DNA of 17,527 nt from JBAZOJ01 sp041648755 (lineage in GTDB: Bacteria > Planctomycetota > B143-G9): assembly GCA_041648755.1 (NCBI GenBank), contig JBAZOJ010000049.1, positions 1 through 17,527 of the forward strand. The letters are read 5' to 3'. Position 1 is the first letter of the stretch. Every line of letters starts with the position of its first letter. The notes below the pieces were generated by a model. It saw only the letters and a list, made by a program, of their open reading frames with translations, was not told the DNA's origin and searched no databases. Of the stretch, positions 1-7,900 are shown one piece after another. The position numbers and the translations under genes are program-made.

Positions 1-1
1 C

Positions 2-478
2 CGGGATCCCGCTGGCGCGGCGGAAGTGTTCGCTGTCGATGTCGGTACCAACAACGGGGTTCGTGACGGAATGGCTGTATGTTCAGGTCGGACGATTGTG
101 GGCCGGATATACAGGGCAGGGAGAACAGTATCTCTGGTCGTCGGTGTGCGCCACCCGATGTTTCGCGTACCGGTAGTGGTCGAGAGCGGGGGAGACAAGG
201 GAGTTGCCTGGGGCACGGGAATCGGCCTGGAAGTGCGTTTTGTCCCAATTGAAGCTGAGATCTCCGCTGGCGGGGCAGTTGTTTCGTCCGACGACAACGC
301 TGATGTTCCCTCCCGATTCCTGATCGGGCGCGTTTCCGACTGCAAGCGGGATCCTGTGCGACTTCTGTGGATAATTCAGGTGGCTCCGGCACCTGGTACG
401 AGGAATTGCGAGGATCTTTACATCCCACTGAACTGGGTCGGCCCCGCGCCGGTGTATGTGCCAAAGGAACTCAGATGA
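2..478 (+). CDS. mreC: Rod shape-determining protein MreC, C-terminal part (5' end outside window)
   Basis: The reading frame is open from the window edge (first full codon at 2), so the N-terminal membrane anchor and coiled coil lie outside; 158 residues are visible. MreC is a bitopic inner-membrane protein whose periplasmic beta domains scaffold the elongation machinery (MreB, MreD, PBP2, RodA). Family features are visible: the DPAG...VDVGTNNGVRDGMAV segment, then GRTIVGRIYRAG, and late in the protein the GGAVVSSDDNADVPSRFLIGRVSD stretch, which matches the usual 'G..v.TSG.....P.gl.iG.V' pattern of the second beta barrel. A GTG at 26 is an internal codon, not a start, because homologous sequence continues upstream of it. 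The stop overlaps the mreD start as ATGA (475-478), implying translational coupling. The call rests on motif order and the neighbouring mreD. Confidence 0.88.
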   Translation, partial: RDPAGAAEVFAVDVGTNNGVRDGMAVCSGRTIVGRIYRAGRTVSLVVGVRHPMFRVPVVVESGGDKGVAWGTGIGLEVRFVPIEAEISAGGAVVSSDDNADVPSRFLIGRVSDCKRDPVRLLWIIQVAPAPGTRNCEDLYIPLNWVGPAPVYVPKELR

Positions 479-972
479 ACGTTCCGGCGCTGCTGCTGAT
501 TCCTGCAGTGCTGTTTCTTCAGAACTCGCTTGGTGCGCCGATCGGCAGGTTCTCTGCAGAACTGTACGCTATTCTCGTGCTGGCGATTGTGCTGAGAACG
601 GAGCGCGGCTACCGGATGCCGGTGGCCGCCATTCTGGGTCTGTTGGCAGATTTCTTCTCGGGTGGCCGATTTGCCGGGTTCGCGCTTTCCTTCTCGGTGG
701 CCGCTCTCCTCACATCGGCCTGTAATGTGTACGTCAGTGCCGAAAATCCTGTGGGGAGGTTCTTTCTCTCAGGAGTGTTTCTGCTTGCATCGAGAGCGAT
801 CTTCCTGGTCTTCGCGGATTCCTCGATGACCTTTTCCGCTCTCCCTGACGCGTTGCTGAACGGCCTCGCTTCGGCTGTTGCTAATGGTGTGCTCGCGGTT
901 TTCCTTATCCCGGCATTTGCCTCTTTGGTGACTGTTGGGAAGAAAAGTGTAACATATTCGGCGGAATCGTAG
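475..972 (+). CDS. mreD: Rod shape-determining protein MreD
   Basis: A 165-residue, strongly hydrophobic protein with about five or six membrane segments: roughly residues 2-20, 25-40, 45-80 (probably two), 95-115 and 125-155. The GLLADFFSGGRFAGFALSFSVA stretch in the second quarter resembles the conserved loop and helix of MreD (GL..D......G..al...). MreD is the polytopic inner-membrane partner of MreC in the cell-elongation complex. The ATG at 475 overlaps the mreC stop. An upstream in-frame ATG at 367 would add 36 non-hydrophobic residues inside mreC and is not favoured. Unlike many mre operons, no PBP2 (mrdA) or RodA gene follows; a TPR protein does. Size, hydropathy and position make the call fairly firm although MreD sequences are poorly conserved. 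Confidence 0.85.
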   Translation: MNVPALLLIPAVLFLQNSLGAPIGRFSAELYAILVLAIVLRTERGYRMPVAAILGLLADFFSGGRFAGFALSFSVAALLTSACNVYVSAENPVGRFFLSGVFLLASRAIFLVFADSSMTFSALPDALLNGLASAVANGVLAVFLIPAFASLVTVGKKSVTYSAES

Positions 973-998
973 TTATTCGACGGTCCCGTCTGTGTTGC

Positions 999-1027
999 CC
1001 GGCCGACTTATCGAGAGTGTCGGTCGG
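999..1027 (+). other. Inverted repeat between mreD and the TPR gene
   Basis: A 9-bp stem (999-1007 with 1019-1027, one G.U pair) encloses an 11-nt loop in the gap after mreD. No T-tract follows, so it is not a classical intrinsic terminator. It could be a weak or Rho-assisted terminator, a processing site or an operator. No convincing promoter was found in the 93-bp gap. Confidence 0.45.
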
Positions 1028-1065
1028 TGTGCGTCTAATTGATGAACTCCATCAACGGAGGAAAG

Positions 1066-2598
1066 ATGTTCGCGAGAACTCTCTTCGCCTGTCTCTGTCT
1101 TTGCTTGCTTTCGGCAGGAGTCTTCGCTGAGGATGTCTCCTCGGCCCGTGAGGCATTCGACAAGGGCGACTTCGCCAAGGTGGTTGCCGTCTGCACAGCT
1201 TTGCTCGAAAAGGGCGCCAACGCAGAGGCTTACTACCTTCGGGCCAAGGCCTACATCTCCCTCGGGAAACCTGCTGAGGCCGAAAAGGACTTCGCCGCTT
1301 TGTTCGCGCTCATTCCCGGCGACATGGATGGAAACGCGATCAAGGAGAAATATCCGTTTGTCGTGGATGCGAGCAAGAAGTACTTCCCCATCGTCTGCCC
1401 CTTTGACTTGTCCAGGTGGGGGCCAAAGAGCTACACTCTTCATGCGTTTTCCTTTGACAATGGTCGCTTTGAGCGCTCTGTCGGCCTCGTAGGCCTGTTC
1501 ATGAAGGTCAGTCCTGAGAATGTCTTCAACATGTGGCTCACGAAGATTCTGCTGCTCAAGGACAACTTCAACGATGCGCAGAACTACATCTTTCCCTACG
1601 TGAAAGACAATCCCGAAGATGCGTGGGGTTGGAAGTTGAGAGCCGATACTCAGCGTGAACTGGCCGCGAGAACCGAAGACCGGCGGGCCTCAGGCAAATT
1701 CCTGAAGGGCGCGCTTGATGACTACAACAGGGCAATCGATATGTCGGGAAGCGAGCCCGCATTCTTCTACAACCGTGGGCTTTACTACCTTCAACAGAAC
1801 AACAAGGAAAGCGCGATGCGGGATTTCCGCAAGGCGCTTGACATTGACCCGAAGTATGTTGCCGCTCTGTTCGATTTTGGACTTTTGCTTCGCGATACCG
1901 GCTACATCCCCGACGCCGTTGACTCGTTCTCAAGAGCGATTGCCGCGGACCCGGAGTTTGGCGAAGCCTATTACCAGCGCGGGTTCATCTATTTCGCTCA
2001 GATGAACAAGATCCGCGAGGCCATCGCCGATCTGCAGAAGGCTGCCGAGTTGGTCCCGTGCACGGATGTCTGGTCGCTGCTCGGGGACGCCCTCAAGAAG
2101 GGGCAACAGTACGACAAAGCGATTGCCGCCTATACGAAGGCGCTCGAATGGGATCCTCAGTCTGACAACTCCTTCTACAGGCGCGGTGACTGTTACGGCT
2201 TGATGGCGGAGTGGGACAAGTGCGTTGCCGATTTGACACAGGCGATCGCACTCGGCCGCGACAATGACGCGCAGTACTACTACTACTGGTTCACGCGCGG
2301 CAAATACCGCCAGTTGGCCGCGCGCCACAAAGAGGCCATCGCCGACTTCGAAAAAACCTGGGACTTCTTCGTGAAACTGCGCAAGTACCAGGCGATGGAG
2401 AAGGGCGAAATCAAGTCAATGGATGAAGCCGTGAAGATCTCCGGTCAGGATATCCCCATCAACTTGAACTGCATTCTGGCCCTATGGGAGCAATCCGCCA
2501 ACGCAATCAAGGATGCTGATGCCCAGGCCAAGTGCAAGCACTGGTACGATTTCATTGCTGAAAATATGAAGAGCAAAGGCTACGTCCCGCTGAAGTAA
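1066..2598 (+). CDS. Exported TPR-repeat protein
   Basis: A 510-residue protein with a signal peptide (MFARTLFACLCLCLLSAGVFA, probable cleavage after residue 21). The ATG at 1066 is chosen because it follows GGAGGA at 1057-1062 and begins directly with the signal peptide; the TTG at 1039 and ATG at 1042 lie upstream of that ribosome site and would spoil the signal. Residues about 22-80 hold one or two degenerate TPRs. Residues about 231-435 hold at least five recognisable TPR units, with patterns such as FYNRGLYYLQQNNKESAMRDFRKALDIDP and SFYRRGDCYGLMAEWDKCVADLTQAI. The section between (about 85-230) has no motif I recognise. TPR arrays are protein-protein scaffolds, so a periplasmic or envelope scaffold is inferred; no enzymatic motif is visible. 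The gene ends before a strong terminator. The adjacent mreCD could suggest an envelope role, but this is only proximity. Confidence 0.85.
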   Translation: MFARTLFACLCLCLLSAGVFAEDVSSAREAFDKGDFAKVVAVCTALLEKGANAEAYYLRAKAYISLGKPAEAEKDFAALFALIPGDMDGNAIKEKYPFVVDASKKYFPIVCPFDLSRWGPKSYTLHAFSFDNGRFERSVGLVGLFMKVSPENVFNMWLTKILLLKDNFNDAQNYIFPYVKDNPEDAWGWKLRADTQRELAARTEDRRASGKFLKGALDDYNRAIDMSGSEPAFFYNRGLYYLQQNNKESAMRDFRKALDIDPKYVAALFDFGLLLRDTGYIPDAVDSFSRAIAADPEFGEAYYQRGFIYFAQMNKIREAIADLQKAAELVPCTDVWSLLGDALKKGQQYDKAIAAYTKALEWDPQSDNSFYRRGDCYGLMAEWDKCVADLTQAIALGRDNDAQYYYYWFTRGKYRQLAARHKEAIADFEKTWDFFVKLRKYQAMEKGEIKSMDEAVKISGQDIPINLNCILALWEQSANAIKDADAQAKCKHWYDFIAENMKSKGYVPLK

Positions 2599-2623
2599 CG
2601 CTTCTTACTTGTGCTTGGATATG

Positions 2624-2653
2624 GGGCGGCTCTCGTGGGCCGCCCTGTTTTTT
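2624..2653 (+). terminator. Rho-independent terminator after the TPR gene
   Basis: A perfect 7-bp GC stem (GGGCGGC at 2624-2630 with GCCGCCC at 2639-2645) and an 8-nt loop, followed by TGTTTTTT. It lies 25 bp after the TPR stop codon. Confidence 0.9.
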
Positions 2654-2668
2654 CATGCGCCCGTCTCG

Positions 2669-2674
2669 TATAAT
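2669..2674 (+). promoter_or_regulatory. Candidate -10 box for the endonuclease IV-like / M23 operon
   Basis: A perfect TATAAT sits 16 bp after the terminator and 20 bp before the ATG at 2695. No good -35 element lies at the right distance (the place is occupied by the terminator T-tract), and no extended -10 TG is present. If used, transcription would begin near 2681, almost at the ribosome binding site (AGAAGGA, 2682-2688), giving a leader of about 14 nt. Confidence 0.4.
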
Positions 2675-2694
2675 TCCCTGAAGAAGGATGCCAT

Positions 2695-3540
2695 ATGCTG
2701 CATTTTGGACCCGCGGGCCTTCCTGCCCGTCTTCCTGATGGCAAGGACTATCGCCATGCTATTCCTTTGCTCCGGGAACTCGGCCTCGATGCTATCGAGG
2801 TGGAGTTCGTTCACGGCGCAAGGATGAACCCGAATGTCGCGCGTGAAGTGGGTGCTGCCGCCAGGGACAGCGGTATCGCCATCACTGTTCACGCGCCTTA
2901 CTACATTAACCTGAATGCCCGCGAGCCCGACAAGAGAGAACGCTCCGTCAACCACATCCTTGCGAGCGCGAGGCTCGGAAAGCTCCTGGGCGCGAAGTCG
3001 GTAACGTTTCATGCGGCTTTTTTCCTTGGAATGCCGCGGGAACAAGTCCATCAGACAGTGATTTCCGAGCTTGGCAGAATTGCGGAAACGCTTATTGCCG
3101 AGGACAACCCGGTGCTGATTTCTCCTGAACTCACCGGCAAGCCGGTTCAATGGGGCTCGCTGGAGGAGATTCTTGGCGCGGCCAGGGCGGTTCCCCAAGT
3201 TTGGTTCTGCGTGGATTTCGCCCATCTTCACGCGAGAACGGGTGGAGGATGGAACTCGTACGAAGATTTCTCCACACTGCTGCGCCAGGTCTCGCGCGAA
3301 CTGGGATCCGAGGCGCTAAGGGCGATGCACATGCACGTTGCCGGAATCGAATTCACGTCGAAGGGCGAAAAGAAGCACCTGAATCTCGAGAAGAGCGACT
3401 TTCGGTATGTCGATCTGCTCAGGGCGCTACGGGATTATGCGGTCGAAGGCAGCCTGATATGCGAATCGCCAAATCTTGAGGAAGACGCCATGCTCTTGGC
3501 AAGGGAGTTCCGCGAGCCGGGAAAAGAGGCAGGGAAATGA
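2695..3540 (+). CDS. Endonuclease IV-like (AP endonuclease family 2) TIM-barrel protein
   Basis: A 281-residue protein of the xylose isomerase-like TIM-barrel superfamily, closest by motif to endonuclease IV (Nfo), which cleaves DNA 5' of abasic sites using three metal ions. Metal-ligand positions of the family can be matched in order: H66 (TVHAPYYIN), H106 (VTFHAAF), E145 (SPELTG), D174 and H177 (CVDFAHLHA), H214 (MHMHVAG), H228 (GEKKH) and E257 (ICESPNLEED). The Asp of the bacterial D-R-H motif is replaced: two residues before H228 stands K226, with E225 next to it. The GE-K-K-H...ICESPNLEEDA pattern recalls, from memory, archaeal-type members. Ribosome site AGAAGGA precedes the ATG by 6 nt. 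The stop overlaps the next gene's ATG. Abasic-site activity is inferred; a sugar isomerase-like activity in the same fold is the alternative. Confidence 0.8.
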   Translation: MLHFGPAGLPARLPDGKDYRHAIPLLRELGLDAIEVEFVHGARMNPNVAREVGAAARDSGIAITVHAPYYINLNAREPDKRERSVNHILASARLGKLLGAKSVTFHAAFFLGMPREQVHQTVISELGRIAETLIAEDNPVLISPELTGKPVQWGSLEEILGAARAVPQVWFCVDFAHLHARTGGGWNSYEDFSTLLRQVSRELGSEALRAMHMHVAGIEFTSKGEKKHLNLEKSDFRYVDLLRALRDYAVEGSLICESPNLEEDAMLLAREFREPGKEAGK

Positions 3541-4784
3541 AATTCATTTCGAGAGCTTCGCTTGTCCTCGTCCTCCTGGTTCTGGCCTCTGCTCAGACCT
3601 GGTCTGAGGACTCCTTCACAGCGCCGATCGAGGCATTCAACAGCACTAATGATCCGACGACGTATGCAGCCTTGCAGGCCGAAGTCCTGACTGCTGTCGG
3701 CAAGCTGTACGAAGAGTACCTGCCCATGGCCAAGCTGAAAGGTCCAAAATTGCTGGAGGCTAAGGCGAAGTATGACGCATCCGCCAAAGAATTCGCTCAG
3801 GAGTGGTTCCCGAAGGGGATTGGGGTTCTCCTTCGCGTCCCCGAGCAGCATCTGTTACCGGTATTCAGGGCCGGACTCGCGGGCGATGACTGGTTCGTAA
3901 AATTCCGCACGCTCAGATGGTTGGCCGACATGCGCGATGCTGAATCCGCGGATTCGTTTGTCGCGGCACTGTCGGACAGCAACTCGCTCGTCAGGGAGAC
4001 TGCGGCCATTGGGCTCTGCCTGGTTATTGACCCAAAAACGTACAAGGGGAAATACGCTGCGAAGATAGCCGAGTGCGCGAAGAAGGAGGAGAACAAGTTT
4101 GTTTGTGCGGCTCTGTCCGCTTCAGTGGCTCTTCTGGAAAAGAAGAGCCTGCCCGAGGCTATCTGGGAGCGCTTCGCTTCAGGCAAGCCCGGGATGACGG
4201 TTCAGCCCTACGTGAATGGATTCGCGATTCCGGCTGGCTATGTCGAGAAGCAATACTCGAAGGACGGAAAAGCCGCTATACAGGTGGCTCTCGAATGGGG
4301 CTATCCCGTAAGTGGGTTCCACCGGAAGATTATCCCCGGTGTCTCGTCGGTTCCCTTTGGCGCGCTGAAGACGCCAACCGTTTTCCACCTTGGCGAAGAT
4401 GTCGCCTGGCTGGAGGAGGGAGCAGGGGTGTTTGCTATTGCAGACGGTTGTGTCAGGCATGTGCAGCACTACGGAGACTGGGGCGGACTGATTATCGTCG
4501 AGCACAGGATAAGCGAGAAGGAAAGTTGCTGTGCGCTTTATGGCCACTGCGGAAAGAACATCTTCGCGAAAGTGGGCGAGGTAGTTAAGAAGGGCCAGTT
4601 GCTTGGCACAATGGGGCTTTCGTTCTCACTGGAGAACGGCGGGCACGCCGCGCACAGCCATTTCGGGATGTTCAAGGGAACCTTTGCCGCCGAAAAATGT
4701 GTCGGCTACAGGAACTCTGCCGCTGGCAAGGAAGATTTCCTCGACCCCTTCCAGTTTCTCGACGAGCGAGTGAATGCGAAATAA
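3537..4784 (+). CDS. Exported M23 (LytM-type) metallopeptidase with N-terminal HEAT-like domain
   Basis: A 415-residue protein starting at an ATG that overlaps the preceding stop (ATGA), so probably translationally coupled. It has a signal peptide (MKFISRASLVLVLLVLASA, likely cut after residue 19). Residues about 105-200 look like HEAT-type helical repeats (FRTLRWLADMRDAESADSFVAAL, LVRETAAIGLCLV). The M23 domain covers about 280-410: H284 and D288 (HxxxD in FHLGEDVAW), Y335-G-H337 (YGHC) and H373-S-H375 (the HxH motif), so the zinc and catalytic residues are all present. It should cleave peptide cross-links of peptidoglycan in the periplasm; an intact catalytic set argues against a purely regulatory EnvC-like role. 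The DNA-repair-like gene upstream is an unexpected operon partner. The usual G-V-D around the first zinc ligand reads G-E-D here. Confidence 0.87.
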   Translation: MKFISRASLVLVLLVLASAQTWSEDSFTAPIEAFNSTNDPTTYAALQAEVLTAVGKLYEEYLPMAKLKGPKLLEAKAKYDASAKEFAQEWFPKGIGVLLRVPEQHLLPVFRAGLAGDDWFVKFRTLRWLADMRDAESADSFVAALSDSNSLVRETAAIGLCLVIDPKTYKGKYAAKIAECAKKEENKFVCAALSASVALLEKKSLPEAIWERFASGKPGMTVQPYVNGFAIPAGYVEKQYSKDGKAAIQVALEWGYPVSGFHRKIIPGVSSVPFGALKTPTVFHLGEDVAWLEEGAGVFAIADGCVRHVQHYGDWGGLIIVEHRISEKESCCALYGHCGKNIFAKVGEVVKKGQLLGTMGLSFSLENGGHAAHSHFGMFKGTFAAEKCVGYRNSAAGKEDFLDPFQFLDERVNAK

Positions 4785-4796
4785 CGCATCATTCGC
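4766..4796 (+). other. Strong hairpin enclosing the stop codon of the M23 gene
   Basis: Positions 4766-4778 pair with 4785-4796 in 12 base pairs, with one G.U pair (4770/4792) and one bulged A (4773), around the 6-nt loop AAATAA. The loop contains the TAA stop codon (4782-4784). No T-tract follows. It may be a 3'-end stabiliser or a processing or Rho-assisted termination element. Confidence 0.55.
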
Positions 4797-4832
4797 ACCC
4801 CCCTCTGATACTACTGCATAGGCAAAAAATCC

Positions 4833-4861
4833 TTGACACTCCCTTCCCACGGGCATACAAT
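4833..4861 (+). promoter_or_regulatory. Sigma70-type promoter of surface protein gene A
   Basis: A perfect TTGACA (-35, 4833-4838), a 17-bp spacer and TACAAT (-10, 4856-4861), one mismatch from consensus. Transcription should start near 4867-4869, giving a leader of about 34 nt before the ATG at 4902. The A-rich run just upstream (4824-4829) could act as an UP-like element. Confidence 0.82.
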
Positions 4862-4879
4862 TGTCGACTCTGGAGTTTT

Positions 4880-4894
4880 CTCCTAAGCGAGGAG
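4880..4894 (+). promoter_or_regulatory. Leader hairpin covering the Shine-Dalgarno of gene A
   Basis: CTCCT (4880-4884) and AGGAG (4890-4894) form a 5-bp stem with a 5-nt loop. The 3' arm is the Shine-Dalgarno itself, 7 nt before the ATG. A GGAG at 4872-4875 can compete for the same CTCC (4880-4883), which would free the Shine-Dalgarno. Short stems of this kind are easily chance. Confidence 0.35.
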
Positions 4895-4901
4895 CGAGAA
4901 G

Positions 4902-7900
4902 ATGAGATTCCTGAAAGCCGTGCTTCTGGCCTTGGCGGTTCTTCTGCCGATGGCATTCGTTCAGACCGCCTATGCTGCCGACCCATACATCCCGTCGTTG
5001 ACGCTGCCTGTCAATGGCGCTGTCAACAGGGCGCCCGACAGCCTGGGCTTTTCCTGGACAGCCGGGTCTTCTGCGCCCTCGTTCTACACGATTCAGTGGT
5101 CACTGTCCAACACCTTTGCCGAACTTCTCTTCGGCTACAACACAAACGCGACATCCTACACCGTCAGCGGATTACCGGGCATGCAGACCATCTACTGGCG
5201 GGTGATCGCGGTCGATTCTTCCGCCGGTCAGCACATTTCATCAACGTTCTCTTTCAAGACGTTGCCTGACACCGAGGCGGCGACCGGTGGGCCCCAGGAT
5301 ATCATTACGCCTCTGACTTTCAACGACGGCAGCTCAACCCCGACAGGCTGGACCAGAGACAGCTCCGGGCGCTGGTACGTGTATAACTACAATGGGAACA
5401 ACTACCTCGACTGCTATTTCTACGGCCAGACAAACTACCACTTCTACTTCTATATGACCACGCCCGTTACGCTCTCGCTGCCCGGCGCAACGCTTTCATA
5501 CGACTGGGCTCACTACAACTCGGGTTCCGCGGAGAACTTGACTACCGAGATTTCCACCGATGGCTCGAATTGGAATATTCTGTACGATCATGGCGCCAAC
5601 AGCAACAGGACGTACTTTGGCGGTGGCAGCCCATACGAATATCCTTCGGACTTCAAGAATCAGACCGTCTCCCTCTCAACGTATGTCGGCCAGTCAATCT
5701 ACATCCGATTCCACATCTACACCGGCACATCGTATCCCTACGGGGCTTGGCTTTTCGACAATATCAAGATCTACGGCAATACTACCTATGTCGGCACCAA
5801 CAGAAACCTGACCGTTTCATCGGCAAAAGGCAATCCCTCTCCGTTGGGCGTTATCACTTACACCTATGGCGATCAGGTTACGGCCATGATCCCCGAGAAG
5901 TATGTCTACCCCACCGGAATCGTCGATGAACGCTATGTTCAGGATGGCTACTCCGGCAGCGGTTCAGTGCCAACAACGGGAACCTCTTCCTCAATTACGC
6001 TCAGTATGTATCGCACAAGTTCCCTTATATGGCAGTGGCGCCACGAGTACCGGGTGATTGTGAGTTCACCCGATGGCATGGGAGCTCCCAATCCCAGTGG
6101 CCTCGGATGGTTCCAGGATGGCCGGTCGGCCACGTTTGCTATCACTCAGAACCCGGTTCTCGGAATAGCCGACGGAACCAGGTGGGTCTGCTCCGGTTTC
6201 ATTGGAACAGGTAATTTCGCGCCCCTTGGTCAGGCAACTTCTGTTTCTGTTGTCATTACAAGGGCGTCCACGATCACTTGGACTTGGAAGATCCAGTATC
6301 GTCTGAGGATTTTCAACCCGCCAGGGGCAACCATCGGTGGAATTTCGCCGGTTGTTGGCGACTACTGGTACTACGCGGACGCCACTCAGGACGTTGTTTC
6401 CACTCCGTTCCATGACACCGGCACTGGTGTGATGTACAAGAACCTTGGCTGGACTGGAACCGGCTCCGTTGTCGACGGCGAGTTCTTCAGCGGCACAATC
6501 ACGATCAACCAGCCTTCCAGCTTGACCTGGCAATGGGAGCGGCAGGTGTTCCTTTCCGTCGTTTCCCAGTATGGCCAGCAAACCGGATCTCCGGCCGGCT
6601 GGTATCCGGAGGGCAGCGAAGTGGCCCTCGGCGCGCAGAGCCCGTACTATGCAACTGACGATACGCGCTATGTTATTGGCGGCTGGACCGGCACCGGCTC
6701 AATCGGTAGTGGCACGGCCAGCGACACCGGTACGCACGTAATCACTCAGCCGTCCTCGATCACTTGGATCTGGCTGCGCCAGTACCTCGTCACTACCAGC
6801 ACAAACTACGGTGTTGTCAACCCAGTTTCCATCTGGGGATTTGACGGTGGAACGGTCGAGCTTGAAGCCGTGCCTCCCCCAGAGGACGAAACCCAGCAGT
6901 TCTTGTTTGGTGGATGGACCGGCACGGGTCTTCCCTCCACTCCTTCCGGAACTTCGGACATGGTGTTTAACGTTACCAGCCCATCGGTTTTCACGGCGCA
7001 TTGGGTCGTGCAGTTCTATCTTACGGTCAGCGCAATCACAGATGGCGCGTCGCTTCAACAGGACTATGATGGCTGGTACTATGAATTCGCCACTGTGACT
7101 ATCGTTGCTATTCCGCCCGAGTCGGACGCCGATCACAGATGGCTGCCTGGCTGGAACGGCACAGGCCTCGGCAGCGTCACGTATCCGGCAGTAACCGATA
7201 CTCCATCCACGATAACGATCACCGTTCGCGGGGCAATCACCATGGAGTCGTTCTGGATGATTCAGTACCGCTTCAGGATTCTTGATCCTACCGGTGCGGG
7301 TCACGCTGTTCCCTCTGTCGGCGACTACTGGTACTATGATGGCGATACCGTGTCGGGTTACGTGGACTACTACACCGGCGTCTTCTACTGTAAGGGCTTC
7401 ATCGGAACCGGCTCAGTTGCGTCTTCAACGAAGCCATACTACACCTTCGTAATCACCGAGCCCTCCTCTGTGAGCTTCCTCTGGGGTCAGCCGGAGATCA
7501 TTCCGAGCGACACTTGGACAACTCCGCGTGATGTGACTTCCGCTGTGCTGGGAAGGGGTGTTGCCCTTGCTCGTAAGAGCGACGGTAGCCCGTTCATCAT
7601 CTTCCAGAACCCGGTTTCGGCAACGCTTGAGGCCTGCTATAACCTCGATGGAGAGTGGTTGACGCAGACTATCGAGGAAGTCGGCGCTGGAGAGATCGGG
7701 ATGGCGATTGTTCTCGATCGTTTTGATGTTCCCAATGTCGCCTACTTCAATCCGGAAAGAGGCGTTTTGCGCTATGCGACGCTTGATTCCACCGGTTGGA
7801 GCATCGTTACTGTTGACTCAACTGAAGGCGCTGGCCGGTACGTGAGCATCTCACTCGCTCCGGACGGGACCGTTGGCATCGCCTACTACGTCTTGTCTAC

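Noticed and set aside
367..474. Upstream ATG as mreD start
   Set aside because: It would add 36 polar residues encoded within mreC; the ATG at 475 in the ATGA overlap starts directly with the first membrane helix.
1039..1065. TTG at 1039 or ATG at 1042 as start of the TPR protein
   Set aside because: The GGAGGA site at 1057-1062 points to the ATG at 1066, which also gives a clean signal peptide.
2653..3231. Minus-strand open frame of 192 codons opposite the endonuclease IV-like gene
   Set aside because: The + strand product has ordered metal-ligand motifs, a ribosome site and a coupled neighbour; the minus frame has none and would cross the terminator.
4697..5269. + strand open frame of 190 codons bridging the M23 gene end and the start of gene A
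   Set aside because: It overlaps two well-supported genes in another frame, crosses the promoter and has no signal peptide or motif.
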